Source: Halicephalobus mephisto (taxonomy: Eukaryota > Nematoda > Chromadorea > Rhabditida > Panagrolaimidae). From it: a stretch of DNA of 64,000 nucleotides. A program made the position numbers and the translations under genes. Positions 33,201 through 45,492 of the stretch are shown here, in pieces. Each line of letters starts with the position of its first letter. Position 1 is the stretch's first letter. Below the pieces are notes generated by a model. That model saw only the letters and a list, made by a program, of their open reading frames with translations, ran no database searches and had not been told where the DNA came from. The stretch is from contig SWDT01000248.1 in the NCBI GenBank assembly GCA_009193035.1, positions 203,352 through 267,351 of the forward strand, read 5' to 3'.

Positions 33201-36200
33201 CAACGATTAAAGTTAAAAGTTAAAATTTAAATTTTCGTTTTGGAACACTGTTTGAGGGTCATATTTTGATTCGAAAAATAGAAATATCAATTTAGATAAG
33301 ATAGCTTTTTGAAATACAAAAATCCTTGTTGTCTTAACACGAAAAGCCCAAACTTCAAACTCAAACTCTGATCAGCAATTTTTATTTTATGCTTTGACCA
33401 TCAACTTTGAGTTCGAATTTCGATGTCGACCTTTGACTGGCAACTTTGAGTTCGAAATCTGACCATCAACTTTAAGTTTTAATTCTGACTGGCAACTTTG
33501 AGTTCAACCTTTGTCTACTTTGAGTTTGAACTTTGATGTCAACCTTTGACCATCAACTTTAAACTCTAATTCTGATTGTCGACTTTGAGTTTGACATCTA
33601 ACCGTTAACTTTGAGTTCGAACTTCGATGTCGACCTTTGACTGTCAACTTTGAGTTCGAAATCTAACCGTCAATTTTGATAAAACGGAACATGGGATTGT
33701 CGATTTTGAACTGGTTTAAGTTTGAAAACCGACAATTCTGGCAATTATGGAACCAAACTTACAAGATAAATAAGAAGCTTTAGTCGGAGTGGTGCTCAGG
33801 ATGGTTTCTAAAATCTTCGGCATGAAAGCCGCAAATCCGTTGATTACGATAGATTCGAAAATTCCTAAAACTATACAAGTGACGAAAGTCGGATTTCTCA
33901 AAATATTCTAAAATTTAATTTTTAAAAAAATAAAAAAAAATAAAAAATACCCAAATTGCCGCAGGGAGACTTTTCATATTTCCTTTTAACATTTCGTCAG
34001 ATTCCTCGACTTGAGAAACAGCATGGACTTGGTTAACGTCCTTCAATCTGTGCTTTTTCGCCTCTGGCAGTTCCTTCGCGAACATCAAAATCGGGAAAGC
34101 GTTCAGAACCGCCGCCACGGCACATCCCAGGAACCCGATCCACCAGGCCCCTATCCACCGGGGGTCCGAGGAGTCCTTCAGTGGCACTCTGAAATGTTAT
34201 TTTAAATTTATTAAAATTTTTTTATAATTTCGAAATCTTTGAAAACTCTAGGAATAAACTCACGTAGCCATGTCAACTCTGTCGAAATCCGTGTAAATCG
34301 TCAGAAGATATCCTCCGATGAACAATCCCACGACAGGTCCGATACTTGTAACAACAGCATGAATAGCTGCAAAATTACAGTAAATAATTAAAATTACAGT
34401 AACTAACTAAAGTTACTATAAAAAATGAAATTACAGTAATCCCCTAAAGTTACCGTAACTAAGTAAAATTACAGTAATCCCTTAAAGTTACTGTAATTAC
34501 CTAAAATTACAGTAATCCCCTAAAGTTACTGTAATCAATCGGAATTACAATAATCAGTCAAAATTACTGTAAATGATTGAAGTTACGGTAAAAAAAACAG
34601 TTTTATGAAATTTACCCAGATAGACAGGAGAAGCCTTTTGTGAAACATTTTCGTCGATGTAAGCCGTGCCTATGGAGAACAGCGGAGTGGCTCCTATTCC
34701 ATGGAGGGTTTGTCCGAGGATAAAAATCCAAAAATAAGGATTTAAATAACTTGCTGTTTGATCTGTTGAAAAAATACAAGTTTCATTTAATGTCCTTTAA
34801 TTGGATTTAATTATTTTTGTTTTTATTTTAAATTAAATTTACCGATTATTTGAACATTGGCCATCATCACTCGTGATTCCGTCTCCGACGACATAGGGTG
34901 AAATTAAATAATGAGGAAGAGCACAAACGAAGGACCCCAACCCCATGATGAAAGTACCCAATCCGATCCATCTTCCTTTGTGGCCCGTGTTTCCCCAGTG
35001 ACAAACGGGAAAAACGGCCAGCAAAACCGCAAAATCGTACCAGCTTGAGATTATGCCCGTTTGAGTACTGAAATTCATTTTTTAAATTACATCATTAAAA
35101 ATATTTTAAATAATATTACTGTAAAAATCTCTAAAATAATATTATTTTAAAAATTAAAGTTTTCGAATTTTGTAGAAGTGGATTTTTAGGATTTAAGTAA
35201 AAAATAAGAAAAAAAAAGTTACCAGATTTACCACTTTTTTCCGTTTTATCAAGTTCTCTCACTTTCCACGTCAATTCAAAAATTCCAAAAAATCGAATTC
35301 TATCGAAGCGAATTTTAAAATTTTTTGATAAATTTTAGAATTTTTTGATTTAGGTAAAAAAGAAAAGCGGGCGGAAACAGTGCGAGTCGGTTTCAGCTCA
35401 AATTGCCAGATTTACCACTTTTTCCAGTTTTATCAAGTTCTCTCACTTTCGGCGCCAATTCAAAAATTCCAAAAAATCGAATATTCTCGAAACGAATTTT
35501 TAGGATTTATGTAAAAAGGTGCGAGTTGATTTTAGCCAGATTTGTTTTTTTTTTGATTTTTACAAACTTTTCTCACTTTTCGCGGGAATTCAAAAATTTC
35601 AAAAATTAAAAGTAGAATTTTCTAAAAATATTTAAAATTCAGATGAAAAATCAGAAAAAAGTAACTTTTTTTATTTTTATAAAAATTTTTTCCGCAAGAA
35701 TTTGAAAATCCCAAAAAATCGAATTTAAAAAATTTTTTCGAACAAAAACAAACCTATTCATGTTAAAACGTTTTTCTAATGTCGACAATCCAACAGGAAA
35801 AATACTATTTACAACAAGACTTTGAACAAATGCACAGATCCCGAGCATAGTCAGAAGCCATTTGGCGTTGTGGAAATACTGTAACCACGACGGTGTACAT
35901 CTAAAAATTTAAATTTAAAACTTAAAAAATCTTTAAAAAGTAGAAAAATTTAATAAAAGTAAAAAAATTTTAAAATTCTTAAAAATAGAAAAATTTAAAA
36001 TTCTTAAAAATAGAAAAATTTAAAAAAAGTAAAAGAATAAAAAAATTTAAAAAAGTGGAAAAATTCTAAAATTCTTAAAAAATAGAAAAATTTAAAAAAA
36101 GTAAAAAAATAAAAAAATTTAAAAAAGTTAAAAAGTTTTAAAATTCTTAAAAAGTAGAAAAATTTAAAAAAGTTATAAAATTTTAAAAAATAGGAAAGTA

Positions 36201-36486
36201 AAAAAATTTTTTTAAATTTAAGAAAATAAAGAAATTTAAAAATTTTTAGAAATAAAGAAATTCAAAAATTTAAAAAATAGGAAAATAAGAAAATTTTTAA
36301 ATTAAAAAAATGGAAAAATGATTATTACCCTCCACAACCACAAAGAAGAGGATCTTCTTCATTTTCGTATTCAGAATTCACCGTCGAAGTCCGTCGGCTT
36401 GAAGGCGGACTTCCGGTCGAGATTGAAGGACAATGGCCGTTTTTGTAGTCGTTCATTTTACGGACAGATGTGTCGTTTTTGTCCAT
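30297..36486 (-). CDS. Organic anion transporting polypeptide (SLCO/OATP family)
   Basis: Eleven minus-strand exons: 36329-36486, 35754-35900, 34843-35067, 34616-34762, 34264-34366, 33951-34188, 33763-33907, 32797-32989, 31577-31937, 30708-30921 and 30297-30658; about 760 aa with 12 membrane segments. The OATP signature DPRWIGAWWIGFL is intact. A Kazal-like cysteine loop in the extracellular domain reads CNADCTCKREWNPVCDV... CFAGCRTK. The family moves amphipathic organic anions, conjugated steroids and similar compounds across the plasma membrane. The C-terminal tail has six LQNQNTN heptads. The junction between exons 34843-35067 and 34616-34762 is one base out of phase with the obvious GTAAAT donor. 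Only a weak GTTCAA donor 13 bases earlier restores frame. The gene may carry a frameshift or a sequencing error there; elsewhere it looks intact. Confidence 0.87.
30372..30518 (-). repeat. 21-bp in-frame tandem repeat coding LQNQNTN heptads (SLCO tail)
   Basis: Six consecutive copies encode the same heptapeptide LQNQNTN in the cytoplasmic C-terminus. Copies differ at several sites (AAC/AAT for Asn, CAA/CAG for Gln), and all the differences I can see are synonymous. Confidence 0.85.
31190..31560 (-). repeat. SLCO intron tandem repeat, ~75-90 bp unit
   Basis: Four copies of a unit with 'ATACATGAATTTAAAAATTA' and 'TTTTATGGAAATTAATTTT' lie just downstream of the Kazal-loop exon in transcript order. 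Confidence 0.65.
31938..32796 (-). repeat. SLCO intron with six copies of a ~110-bp CTACAGTA repeat
   Basis: The phrase TTTTTAGAAACTACAGTATC recurs at about 32010, 32116, 32237, 32349, 32454 and 32567, with 'GATCATACTGTAGAAAAATT' between. This is the densest array of a family also seen at 1855-2100 and 48355-48440. Confidence 0.75.
32990..33762 (-). repeat. SLCO intron with ATAATCACCGTA array and CTTTGAGTTCGAA array
   Basis: About 32993-33176 is a 9-10 bp tandem array (ATAATCACC, GTAATTACC). About 33355-33690 is a tandem array of CAACTTTGAGTTCGAACTTT-type units. Between them, about 33285-33355 matches (inverted) 62720-62800. Confidence 0.7.
34367..34615 (-). repeat. SLCO intron with AAATTACAGTAATCCCC tandem repeats
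   Basis: Roughly 35-bp units alternating 'AAATTACAGTAATCCCCTAA' and 'AGTTACTGTAA' fill the intron. Confidence 0.65.
35068..35753 (-). repeat. SLCO intron carrying GC-box dispersed repeats
   Basis: Three to four copies occur at about 35165-35300, 35340-35480 and 35505-35600, plus a degenerate tail. They contain GTGCGAGTCGG or a variant, 'CAGATTTACCACTTTT' and GCGCCAATTC/ACGTCAATTC. Segments are near-identical, inverted, to 37860-38100 and 39100-39300. Confidence 0.75.
35901..36328 (-). other. SLCO intron 1, A-rich low complexity
   Basis: The stretch consists of AAAAATTTAAAAAAGTAAAA-like repeats between two in-phase exons. Nothing else is visible. Confidence 0.6.
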
Positions 36487-36839
36487 CTCGAAAATCCAGG
36501 AAAATCAGATCATCATTTCGTGTCGGGACCACGTCTGTCTTCTGGCCAAACAACGGTTCTTTTTCGAATGAAAAACGAAAAAAATTTTGTCTGAAATAAT
36601 CTTCAAAAGTCACACTTTCAAAAAAAATTAAAAATGGGCGGTTTTGAAAATTTTCTCGACGCGGATTTTTGAAATTTTTTCGATATATTAAATTGGAAAA
36701 TGTACAGTAGATTTTGGAAGAGTTTTTTGAGATTCTGAGAGGATTCCGAAGTCTTGCTTGAATTGTGAAAATTCTGTGAAATTTTAGAAAAATTTAAAAA
36801 ATTCTGGAATTTTATAAAATTTTCTACAAAATTCTTGGG

Positions 36840-37140
36840 AGATTCCAGAAGCTTCTAAGATTCTAGAAAAACTTTACGAAATTCTGGGAAGACTCCAGAA
36901 GGCTCTTGGAGGACTTCAGAAGACTCTATAAGATTCTACGAAATTCTTGGGAGATTCTAGAAGGTTCTATAAGATTCTAGAAGACTCCAGAAGGCTCTAT
37001 AAGATTGTAGAAGATTCCAGAAAGCTCTATAAGATTACAGAAGACTCCAGAAGGCTCTATAAGATTATAGAAAAACTTCATAAAATTCTAGGAAGACTCC
37101 ACAGGATTGTAGAAGATTTCGAAAATTCTCACGAGATTCT
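36840..37140 (+). repeat. GGCTCTATAAGATTNNAGAAGA tandem repeat, intergenic
   Basis: About six 30-33 bp units with 'CCAGAAGGCTCTATAAGATT' occur here, plus exact TTCTAGAA at 36861, 36955 and 36975. The 33-bp phase makes a spurious repetitive open frame (DSRRLYKI repeats). Confidence 0.7.
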
Positions 37141-37699
37141 AAAAATCCCAAAATTTTATGAAATTTTAAAATTCCCAAATTTTTTATAAAATTTCACAAA
37201 ATTACGGAATTTTCACTAGATTCTAAAAAATTCTAAAAATTCCGATAATATTCTTTTTCAAAATTTTCTAAAAAATTTAAAAATTAAAAATTTTTCTAAG
37301 AATTCAAATTTTAAAAATCATTGAAAATGACATTAAGGAATAATTTACGAAATTCATCAAGGTCGCAAAAGTTCGGAAAAAACAAACGACAATCGGAAAT
37401 CAAGTAAATTTATACTTTTTTGTTTAAAATTAACCTCTTATTTCCACATGACTTTTGATTTTTAGGTGAATCTCCGACGGAAGTAATCAGTACTTGAGAA
37501 CTCCGCAGGCAGAGGGGCAACTGAAAGATCGAAACGATGGTGACATTGCGGGACAGTCAAAATTGATTTTTATTTGGAAAAAATGGAATAAAATTTGTTT
37601 TCGATTCACAAACAAGTGAAACTAAAAGATTAACGTCTATAAAAAATCATAAAAAACATACTATTCATTAAATTTATTTTTATAAAAAAATTAAAAAAT

Positions 37700-39420
37700 A
37701 TTTTTGAAATTTTTGAATTTCCGCGAAAAGTGAGAAAAAATGATAAAAATTAAAAAAGTGACAAATCTGGCAACTTGCGCTGTTCTTTCTCTCGCGTTTT
37801 TTACCTAAATTTTAAAATTCGCCGAAATTCAGTTCAAAGAAATTCTACTTTTGATTTTTCGAAATTTTTGAATTCTTGCGAAAAAAATTTTTATAAAAAT
37901 AAAAAAAATTACTTTTTTCTGATTTTTCATCTGAATTTTAAATATTTTTAGAAAATTCTACTTTTGATTTTTGAAATTTTTGAATTCCCGCGAAAAGTGA
38001 AAAAAGTTTGTAAAAATCACAAAAAAAACAAATCTGGCTAAAATCAACTCGCACCTTTTTACATAAATCCTAAAAATTCGCTTCGAGAGAATTTTATAAA
38101 AAATTTTATTTTTTAAAAATGATTTTTGTGAATTTTCGCAAAAAACGAGAAAATTAGTAAATTTGGCAATTTATTTTTTTTACCTAAAATTAAAAATTTT
38201 CTAAAAACTCATTTTAGGAAAATTTAATTTTCGATTTTTTGATTTTTTTCGGAATTTTTGAATTCACGCGAAAAGTAAGAAAAGGTTGCAAAAATGAAAA
38301 AATGATAAATTTGACAACTTAATCAAAATCGACTCGCGCTGTCTTTTCTCTTACTTTTTACCTAAATTTCGAACTTTCTTTTTGAGAAAATTTCAAAGGA
38401 ATTTATTTTTAATTTTAAAAAATTATTTTTTGAAATTTCCAAATTCGCGCAAAAAGTGAGAAAAAACGAAAAAATAGAAAAAGTGGCAAATCTTGAAAAT
38501 CAGGCAACTTTCTACGAAAATCAATTCGTATTGTCATTTCGCTTTTTTTACCTAAATTTTAAACTTTTTAATGAAATTTCAGAAATTTTGGTCAAGAAAT
38601 TCTTAAAATTGAAAGGAATTTTTGAATTCGCGCGCAGAGGACGAGAGAGCTATGAAAATGGAAAAACTGGCATATCTTGAAAATCAGGCAACTTTCTACA
38701 AAAATCGACTCGCACTGTCCTCTCTCCTCTTTTTCTTCTTTTTTACCTAAATTTCAGACTTTCTAGAAAATTCTAAAATTCATTTTCAGGGATTTTTTTA
38801 AATTTTCGCAATACCGTAATTTTTGGGAATCCTAATGAAGAGAGATTTACAAAAACAGAAAAAGTGACAAATCTGGTATTATCAATCCACTCGTCTTTTT
38901 GTCACATGCTTTTTCTTCTTATAAAAATCCCAAGATTATCCTAAAGATTCTTTTTGAAGAAATTTTATAAAGATATTTTTTTGGGAATTTTGAATTCCTA
39001 CAAAAATGCAAGATTTTTATAAAATTGCAAAAATGGTGATATTGGCAATCGAACTAAAATCAACTCATGCTTTTTCTTTTAGTTTTTTACCTAAATCAAA
39101 AAATTCTAAAATTTATCAAAAAATTTTAAAATTCGCTTCGAGAGAATTCGATTTTTTGGAATTTTTGAATTGACGTGGAAAGTGAGAGAACTTGATAAAA
39201 CAGAAAAAAGTGGTAAATCTGGCAATTTGAGCTGAAACCGACTCGCACTGTTTCCGCCCGCTTTTCTTTTTTACCTAAATCAAAAAATTCTAAAATTTCG
39301 CTTTGAAAAAATTAGATTTTCTAGAATTTTTAAATTCTCGTGAAAATTGAAAAGTCTGTAAAAATACGAAAAATGACAATTTATTTCTTACCTAAAATTT
39401 AGAACTTTCTAGAAATTCAC
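37700..39420 (+). repeat. 1.7-kb array of the GC-box dispersed repeat
   Basis: About ten to eleven units of 110-190 bp each contain a 'GAATTCNCGCGAAAAGTGAG'-type start, 'CAAATCTGGCAA', 'CGACTCGCACTGTC' and TTTTTACCTAAAT. The array lies 1.2 kb upstream of the SLCO gene, in the orientation opposite to the copies in the SLCO and cut-6 introns. Confidence 0.8.
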
Positions 39421-39997
39421 GTCAAAAAAAACTTTTAAAAAATTACAATATTATGATAATTAAAATATTATTTATGAAATTAGCTAAAGTTAACACGATG
39501 AAGATATAAAATCTATAAAAACAAGTTTCTGCGTTCATTGCCGTGGCCAAATGATTTCTGTCAATCGCGCTGAACCCCCGCCGTAATTAATCTTCTCACG
39601 TATGTTTTGTCCCAACCAATTTTGCGCAGTTTCGTTTTTGATTTGATTTGAACCATTTAATTTTCGACAATTTGACCACGAAACGATTTAGACAAAACTA
39701 AAACGAAAAAAATTCTTCGATATTTTAAAAAATTTATAATTTAAAAATTTTCAAAATTGTTTAAATTTTAAAATTTAAATTTTTTCAAAATTATATAATT
39801 TTAAATTTTTCGAAATTTTTTGAAATTGTTTAAATTTGGAAATTTTTGAATTAAATTATGTTTTTTAAATTGCTTGAATTTTTAATGATTTTTAATCCTT
39901 AATATTTATACAGTAGATCTTCGGATTCGTGAAATCTCTTCATCGGCGGATATTCGTCAAAATCAAAACCGGTTGAGTTTCAGCGATCGTCCTGAAA
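39421..39997. other. Intergenic stretch with a GC-richer 39530-39700 block
   Basis: About 39530-39700 has near-balanced composition and includes 'GAACCCCCGCCGTAATTAAT'. It could be a promoter for the small ORF that follows. The rest is A/T low complexity. Confidence 0.4.
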
Positions 39998-40078
39998 ATG
40001 GAGGAAAAACTGTCGTCAGAAATGGTCAGAACAGTGGAACGCTTCGTTGTTAGAAGCTACTATAATGGCAAAATGTAA
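39998..40078 (+). CDS. Possible 26-residue small ORF or first exon of an unknown gene
   Basis: An ATG at 39998 opens MEEKLSSEMVRTVERFVV.. and ends at a TAA 27 codons on. It follows GAGTTTCAG closely, a good cis- or trans-splice acceptor, and a GTAATT donor overlaps its last codons, so it could also be exon 1 of a longer gene. Joining it to the collagen exon would be out of frame. No family is recognised. Confidence 0.3.
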   Translation: MEEKLSSEMVRTVERFVVRSYYNGKM

Positions 40079-41072
40079 TTTAAAAAAATAAATTAAAATT
40101 TATCAAAAAAAAAAACAAATTAAAATTTATCAATAAAAAAATAAATTAAATTTTATCAATTTAAAAATTAAATTTCATCAATTTAAAAATAAATTAAAAT
40201 TTATCAATAAAAAAAATTAATTAAATTGTCAACTAAAAAATTAAAGATTTATCATTTTAAAAAACTCTAAATTTAAAAATTTAAATTTACAATAATAAAA
40301 AAAAGAAAATTTTCAAAAATTAATTTTTAAAAAAAATTTTCTTTGTTAATTTTTGAAAACATCTTTTTTAAGAAAATTAAATATTTGATTTACAGTAAGA
40401 GATAAATTTTGAATTTTTTTGAAATTAAAAATTTTCTAAAATAAGAAATTCTAAAAATCTGAAATTTCGTGTCGGGATATTTTTGGAAATTTTTTTGATT
40501 ACAGTAATGGCTACAGTAAGAAATCCAGAAATTTTTATTTTCGATTTAAAGTAAAAAATATTTTTTGCATTTAATAAGTTTTGTGTCATTAAGATGATTC
40601 AGAAATTTTTAATGATTTATTTTGCATTTTTTCAAAAACGGAGGCGTCACTTGAGGGAGGCCGCCTGAGGCTACTATAAATCCAGAATTTCACTAGACAG
40701 ATCTAGTTGTCCAGCATAGTCCGTTCAAGCATTTTGACCATTTCTGCAGAATCCGAAAGTCATTATTTTTTAAGATTCAGAATTTTTTAAATTTAAAAAT
40801 TCTTAAAATCCGGAAATTTTTATTTTTTTAAAATTCAAAATCTAAAATTTCTTTTAAATTCAGAATTCGAAAAATATCATTTTTTAAAGATTCAAAATTT
40901 TAAAAATGTCTTTTTTCAGAATTCCAAAAATATTTTTTTTAGGATATAAAATTCTGAAAATATCTTTTTTAAAGATTCAGAATTCCAAAAATGTCTTTTT
41001 TAGGATTCGGAATTCTAAAAATACCTTTTTTCAGGATTCAGAATTTTTAAACCATTGTTTTTAGGATTCAGA
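40079..41072 (+). other. Upstream region of the collagen gene
   Basis: About 40080-40330 is A-rich repeats. About 40640-40760 is a GC-richer segment containing a 'GAGGCCGCCTGAGGC' near-palindrome and a TATAAAT at about 40675, a plausible core promoter. About 40770-41060 holds eight or so copies of 'GATTCAGAATTCCAAAAAT'-type units. A TTTTTAG acceptor at about 41064, 8 bases before the ATG, suits a trans-spliced leader. Confidence 0.45.
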
Positions 41073-42143
<1,071 letters not shown>

Positions 42144-42189
42144 ATTTCCGAAATATCTTCATGATATGTTCATCCAAAAAACAAACATT

Positions 42190-42195
42190 AATAAA
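42190..42195 (+). terminator. Poly(A) signal AATAAA for the collagen gene
   Basis: AATAAA lies 47 bp after the collagen stop and 44 bp before the convergent TRM6 stop. Confidence 0.55.
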
Positions 42196-42238
42196 CTTTC
42201 AAAAACAAAAAACAATAAACAAGTAAACTTAGATTTTT

Positions 42239-43907
42239 CTAAGCAGTTTTAATGGCAGTAACGATAGTACCTGCAGCAACAAAGTCATTCAAAACAGGAT
42301 GAGAACGACCAGATATAGCCTGGAATCTACGAGATGAGATCTTCTGGATTTGGATTTCAACAGTTGACTTTTCATTCAGGACAGAGACAGCTGCTCTGAC
42401 GTCACTTTCAACATTGGAATAGAGCACAATACTTCCAGATTTCCTAATTGATTTGAAAGTGCGTTTTATAAAATCAGCAGCATTCACACTGTCACCAACG
42501 AACACCAGACTGTCAACAATACTGCTGCTGAGAATACGTTCACGAGCCCAGATGAATTGTTGAGAAGCAGGCGGTTCTTTGATTTCGTTGCTTTCACATT
42601 CCATCAGTTCATCTTCTGGGTACTTGTACGAACCACCGTTTTTAGGAACGTCACAAATAGCTCTGCAGAATGTATTCCAGCGAATTGGACGAATAACATT
42701 CAAGAACTAAAAACTTAAAACTAGGAAGTAAAGTAACTAAAAACTAACCTCCGGCTTGAAACCCATGGCGTAGACGGCTTGCAAAGAACCAGGTCCACAG
42801 CCGTTGTTGATGAGGAATATCTCGCCCTTTCCTTCCAGACGTTGCAAAAGCGCGGCTAATATTAATCCTTGGGCTTCTTCATACAGGAGAACCCGACAAC
42901 CAGGAACAATATTAGTGTGATGAATAACATTGGCATACGTGTCAGTCTTCAAATAACGAATATGTTCCGCATTTTTGATGTAGAACGCTTGAGCAATAAG
43001 ACGCAAAGTGGGCTTCAGAATGTAGACCCTGTCGGTGTGGACTTTGGACTTCTTGGATACGTACTTAGCTTGAGAATAAGTCGTGCGATCCTCGAAAGTC
43101 GGATTTGCATTGACGAGTTTAGTGACCTGGGAGGGTTATATATGAGATATAATGAAAACTGGGTTGTAAGGCACTTGTGTCCAGAGCATTTGTGTTCCAA
43201 TTCTGGAATTAAAACTGAACAAAGAGTATCGAAAATAAGGTAATGAGAATCAATGGTTAACCTTCAGAACCCAGAATTCTGAAGACCAACCTCCAACTCC
43301 AAGGCCATTTAAAATTCTATTTTAGGATTTTATAAAAACTGAAAATTTACCTAGTATGACTTTTAAAATTCTGTATAAAGTTACCAAAATTGGATTTTTG
43401 TTCTTAGTTTTCGAATTAGTTGTTAAAATTGAAACGCAAATGCTTGAAAAACGAATATCGTGACAAGGGAAATTGACATATGGAAATTCACTTACAACTT
43501 CCTTCACAGCAGCTCCAGAAAGTTTCAAATCCTCGATTTCCGTCGAACTAAGGACTTGTCCCATGATCTTCGTCGGTGGAGCGTCATCATCGTCTCCCTC
43601 GACGACCCTTTTTCGAGTTTCTTGGTTGGAACTACTTGGACGGAGTTCCTCCAGAGCTGAAAGTTGAAATTCATATATTGATCCGGGAAATAAACTTACC
43701 TATTCCTGAATCCAAAGCTGTAGGAGCACAGCAATCGCGAATCTGGCCGTTTTGAGTCTCAAATAACCCGTATCCTTTCCCTATGGCTCCGGAAATATTG
43801 AATCTGAGATTCTCGATGAATACTTCGCCATTTTTCGTGACTTTTACGAGTTTAGGGACATCAGTATTCAGTTTTTTGACTATGACATAAGAACCTAGCG
43901 TAATCAT
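42239..43907 (-). CDS. TRMT6: tRNA m1A58 methyltransferase non-catalytic subunit TRM6
   Basis: Four minus-strand exons: 43700-43907, 43496-43656, 42749-43126 and 42239-42706, in phase, 404 aa. The N-terminus ITLGSYVIVKKLNTDVPKLV is the small beta domain. The conserved central part is ANPTFEDRTTYSQAKYVSKK, then RVYILKPTLRLIAQAFYIK and a degenerate Rossmann segment GEIFLINNGCGPGSLQAVYA. The tail has IRKSGSIVLYSN and FQAISGRSHPVLNDFVAAG. TRM6 pairs with catalytic TRM61 to methylate A58 of tRNA. Yeast and human proteins are somewhat longer (about 480-500 aa). The ATG at 43905-43907 is preferred; only an in-frame TTG lies upstream. Confidence 0.88.
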
Positions 43908-44607
43908 CCCTATCAAGCGAGAACCGGGCTCTAAATGGACGAAAAGTGGAAAAATCTAAAACAACGCCGTTGTGCAGTTTGGCGTCCGTTCACCAATCGC
44001 CCGAGAACCGCCAAGCAAATTATTCAAATTAAAAAATTATGAAAATTAATTATTTCAAAATTACCTCGACCGTAGTTTTTATTATTGTTCAAAACTATTG
44101 TGATTTTTGAAGTTTGCAATTTTTGGAAGGAATTAGGAGCTTAATAAGATTTTGAAAAACTTTAGAAATTTCTGTAAGATGCTAGAAAATTTTGGAAAGT
44201 TATATTTGATTTTAGGAAATTTTAGAATTGACTAAAAAATAATGGAAGAATTAAAAAAATGATAAAATTCTGGAAAAATTCAAAAGTTTATAGAAAATTT
44301 TGGAAAATTAAAAAAAAATAATATTTATAAAAATTCTATAACCATCTGTTAAATTCTAAAATCTTCCAGAATCCTCAAAAATATTCTAAAAGATTCTAGA
44401 ACTCTCCAAAAAATTAGAAAAATTTCAAAAAATTTTTAAAAATTTGAAAAAATTTTACTTTTTTAGAATACTGTAAGGTAAAAATTCTTTGGTCGATAGA
44501 TTAAAGACTACTTTATCTCAGTAGCAAAAGGTCCCCAAAAAGATACTACATCTGAAGGGGCTTATCTCCGAGAGTTCCAATTTTGATCGATTATTTCGAG
44601 CTTCCGA
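43908..44607. other. Divergent region between TRM6 (-) and the Ly6-like gene (+)
   Basis: About 43908-44030 is balanced in composition and probably holds the TRM6 promoter. About 44100-44460 is degenerate TTC/GAA repeat sequence with TTCTAGAA at about 44394. About 44480-44600 precedes the Ly6-like ATG. Confidence 0.5.
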
Positions 44608-45492
44608 ATGTCAAAAATGATAAAATTCCAATTTTTATTGTTATTTTCCATATTCACGGCCAGTTATTCCTTACAATGCTGGACAGGACAAAAAGAAAAA
44701 AACAACAACGGACCTTGGGATATCTCCATTATCCAGATAAACTGCGATGTCGATTACTGTTCCAATTTGACAGTATACAATTCAGATGATGACGTCACTC
44801 TTGTCGACCTTCGATGTGGATCAGAAATCCTCGAAGACTGCACGGTTAGAAAATTTCTTAAAAAATTTATTAAAAAAATAAAAAATTCATTAAAAAAAAT
44901 AAAAAATTTATTAAAAAAATAAAGAATTTACATTTTATAAAAATTAGAAAAAATATTCAATTTTTTAAAAAATATATTTTACTTTTAAATATTCTTCTTT
45001 AAAAATTTCTGTTTTTAAATATTTTTATATTTTTAAGTATTTTTATTTTTATCTTTGTTTTTAAATATTTTCACTTTAATTTTTATATTTTTATATTTTT
45101 AAATATTTTTATTTTTAAATATTTTTATATTTTTAAATATTTTTAAATATTTTTAAATATTTTTAAATATTTTAATTTTAATTTTTATGTTTTTAAATAT
45201 TTTAATTTTAATTTTTATGTTTTTAAATATTTTCACTTTAATTTTTATATTTTTTTATTTTTAAATATTTTTATATTTTTATTTTTAAATATTTTTATTT
45301 CGATTTTTATGTTTCTAGGACGAAATAATGAACACTTGCGTGAGGGTTCCAAACAGATCTGCCACGCTCTGTTGCTGTAATCAGCCCCTCTGCAACAACA
45401 CCAGCTCCTACCGTATCCCGGTCCTGGGATCCCTAGTCTTCTGGATAACGGAATTTTCTTTAATTTATTCGATTTTGTTTGAAATTAATTAA
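44608..45492 (+). CDS. Small secreted, GPI-anchored-like Ly6/three-finger protein
   Basis: Two exons: 44608-44844 and 45319-45492, in phase, 136 aa. A signal peptide covers residues 1-23 (MSKMIKFQFLLLFSIFTASY), with LQCW at the mature start. Cysteines then follow a Ly6/uPAR pattern: LQCW, INCDVDYC, LRCG, EDC, TCVR and the diagnostic CCCNQPLCNN near the C-terminus. A hydrophobic tail (PVLGSLVFWITEFSLIYSIL) fits a GPI-anchor signal. Nematode members such as ODR-2/HOT proteins are neuronal surface proteins; the subfamily here is not assigned. An alternative start at 44617 removes three residues. Confidence 0.8.
44845..45318 (+). repeat. Ly6-like gene intron, TTTTTAAATAT tandem repeats
   Basis: The interval is dominated by TTTTTAAATATTTTTATATT-like units. 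The flanking exons join in phase. Confidence 0.6.

Noticed and set aside
36947..37189. 80-aa frame of DSRRLYKI repeats
   Set aside because: The 33-bp tandem unit is in frame by chance; the surrounding DNA is the same decayed TTC/GAA repeat family.
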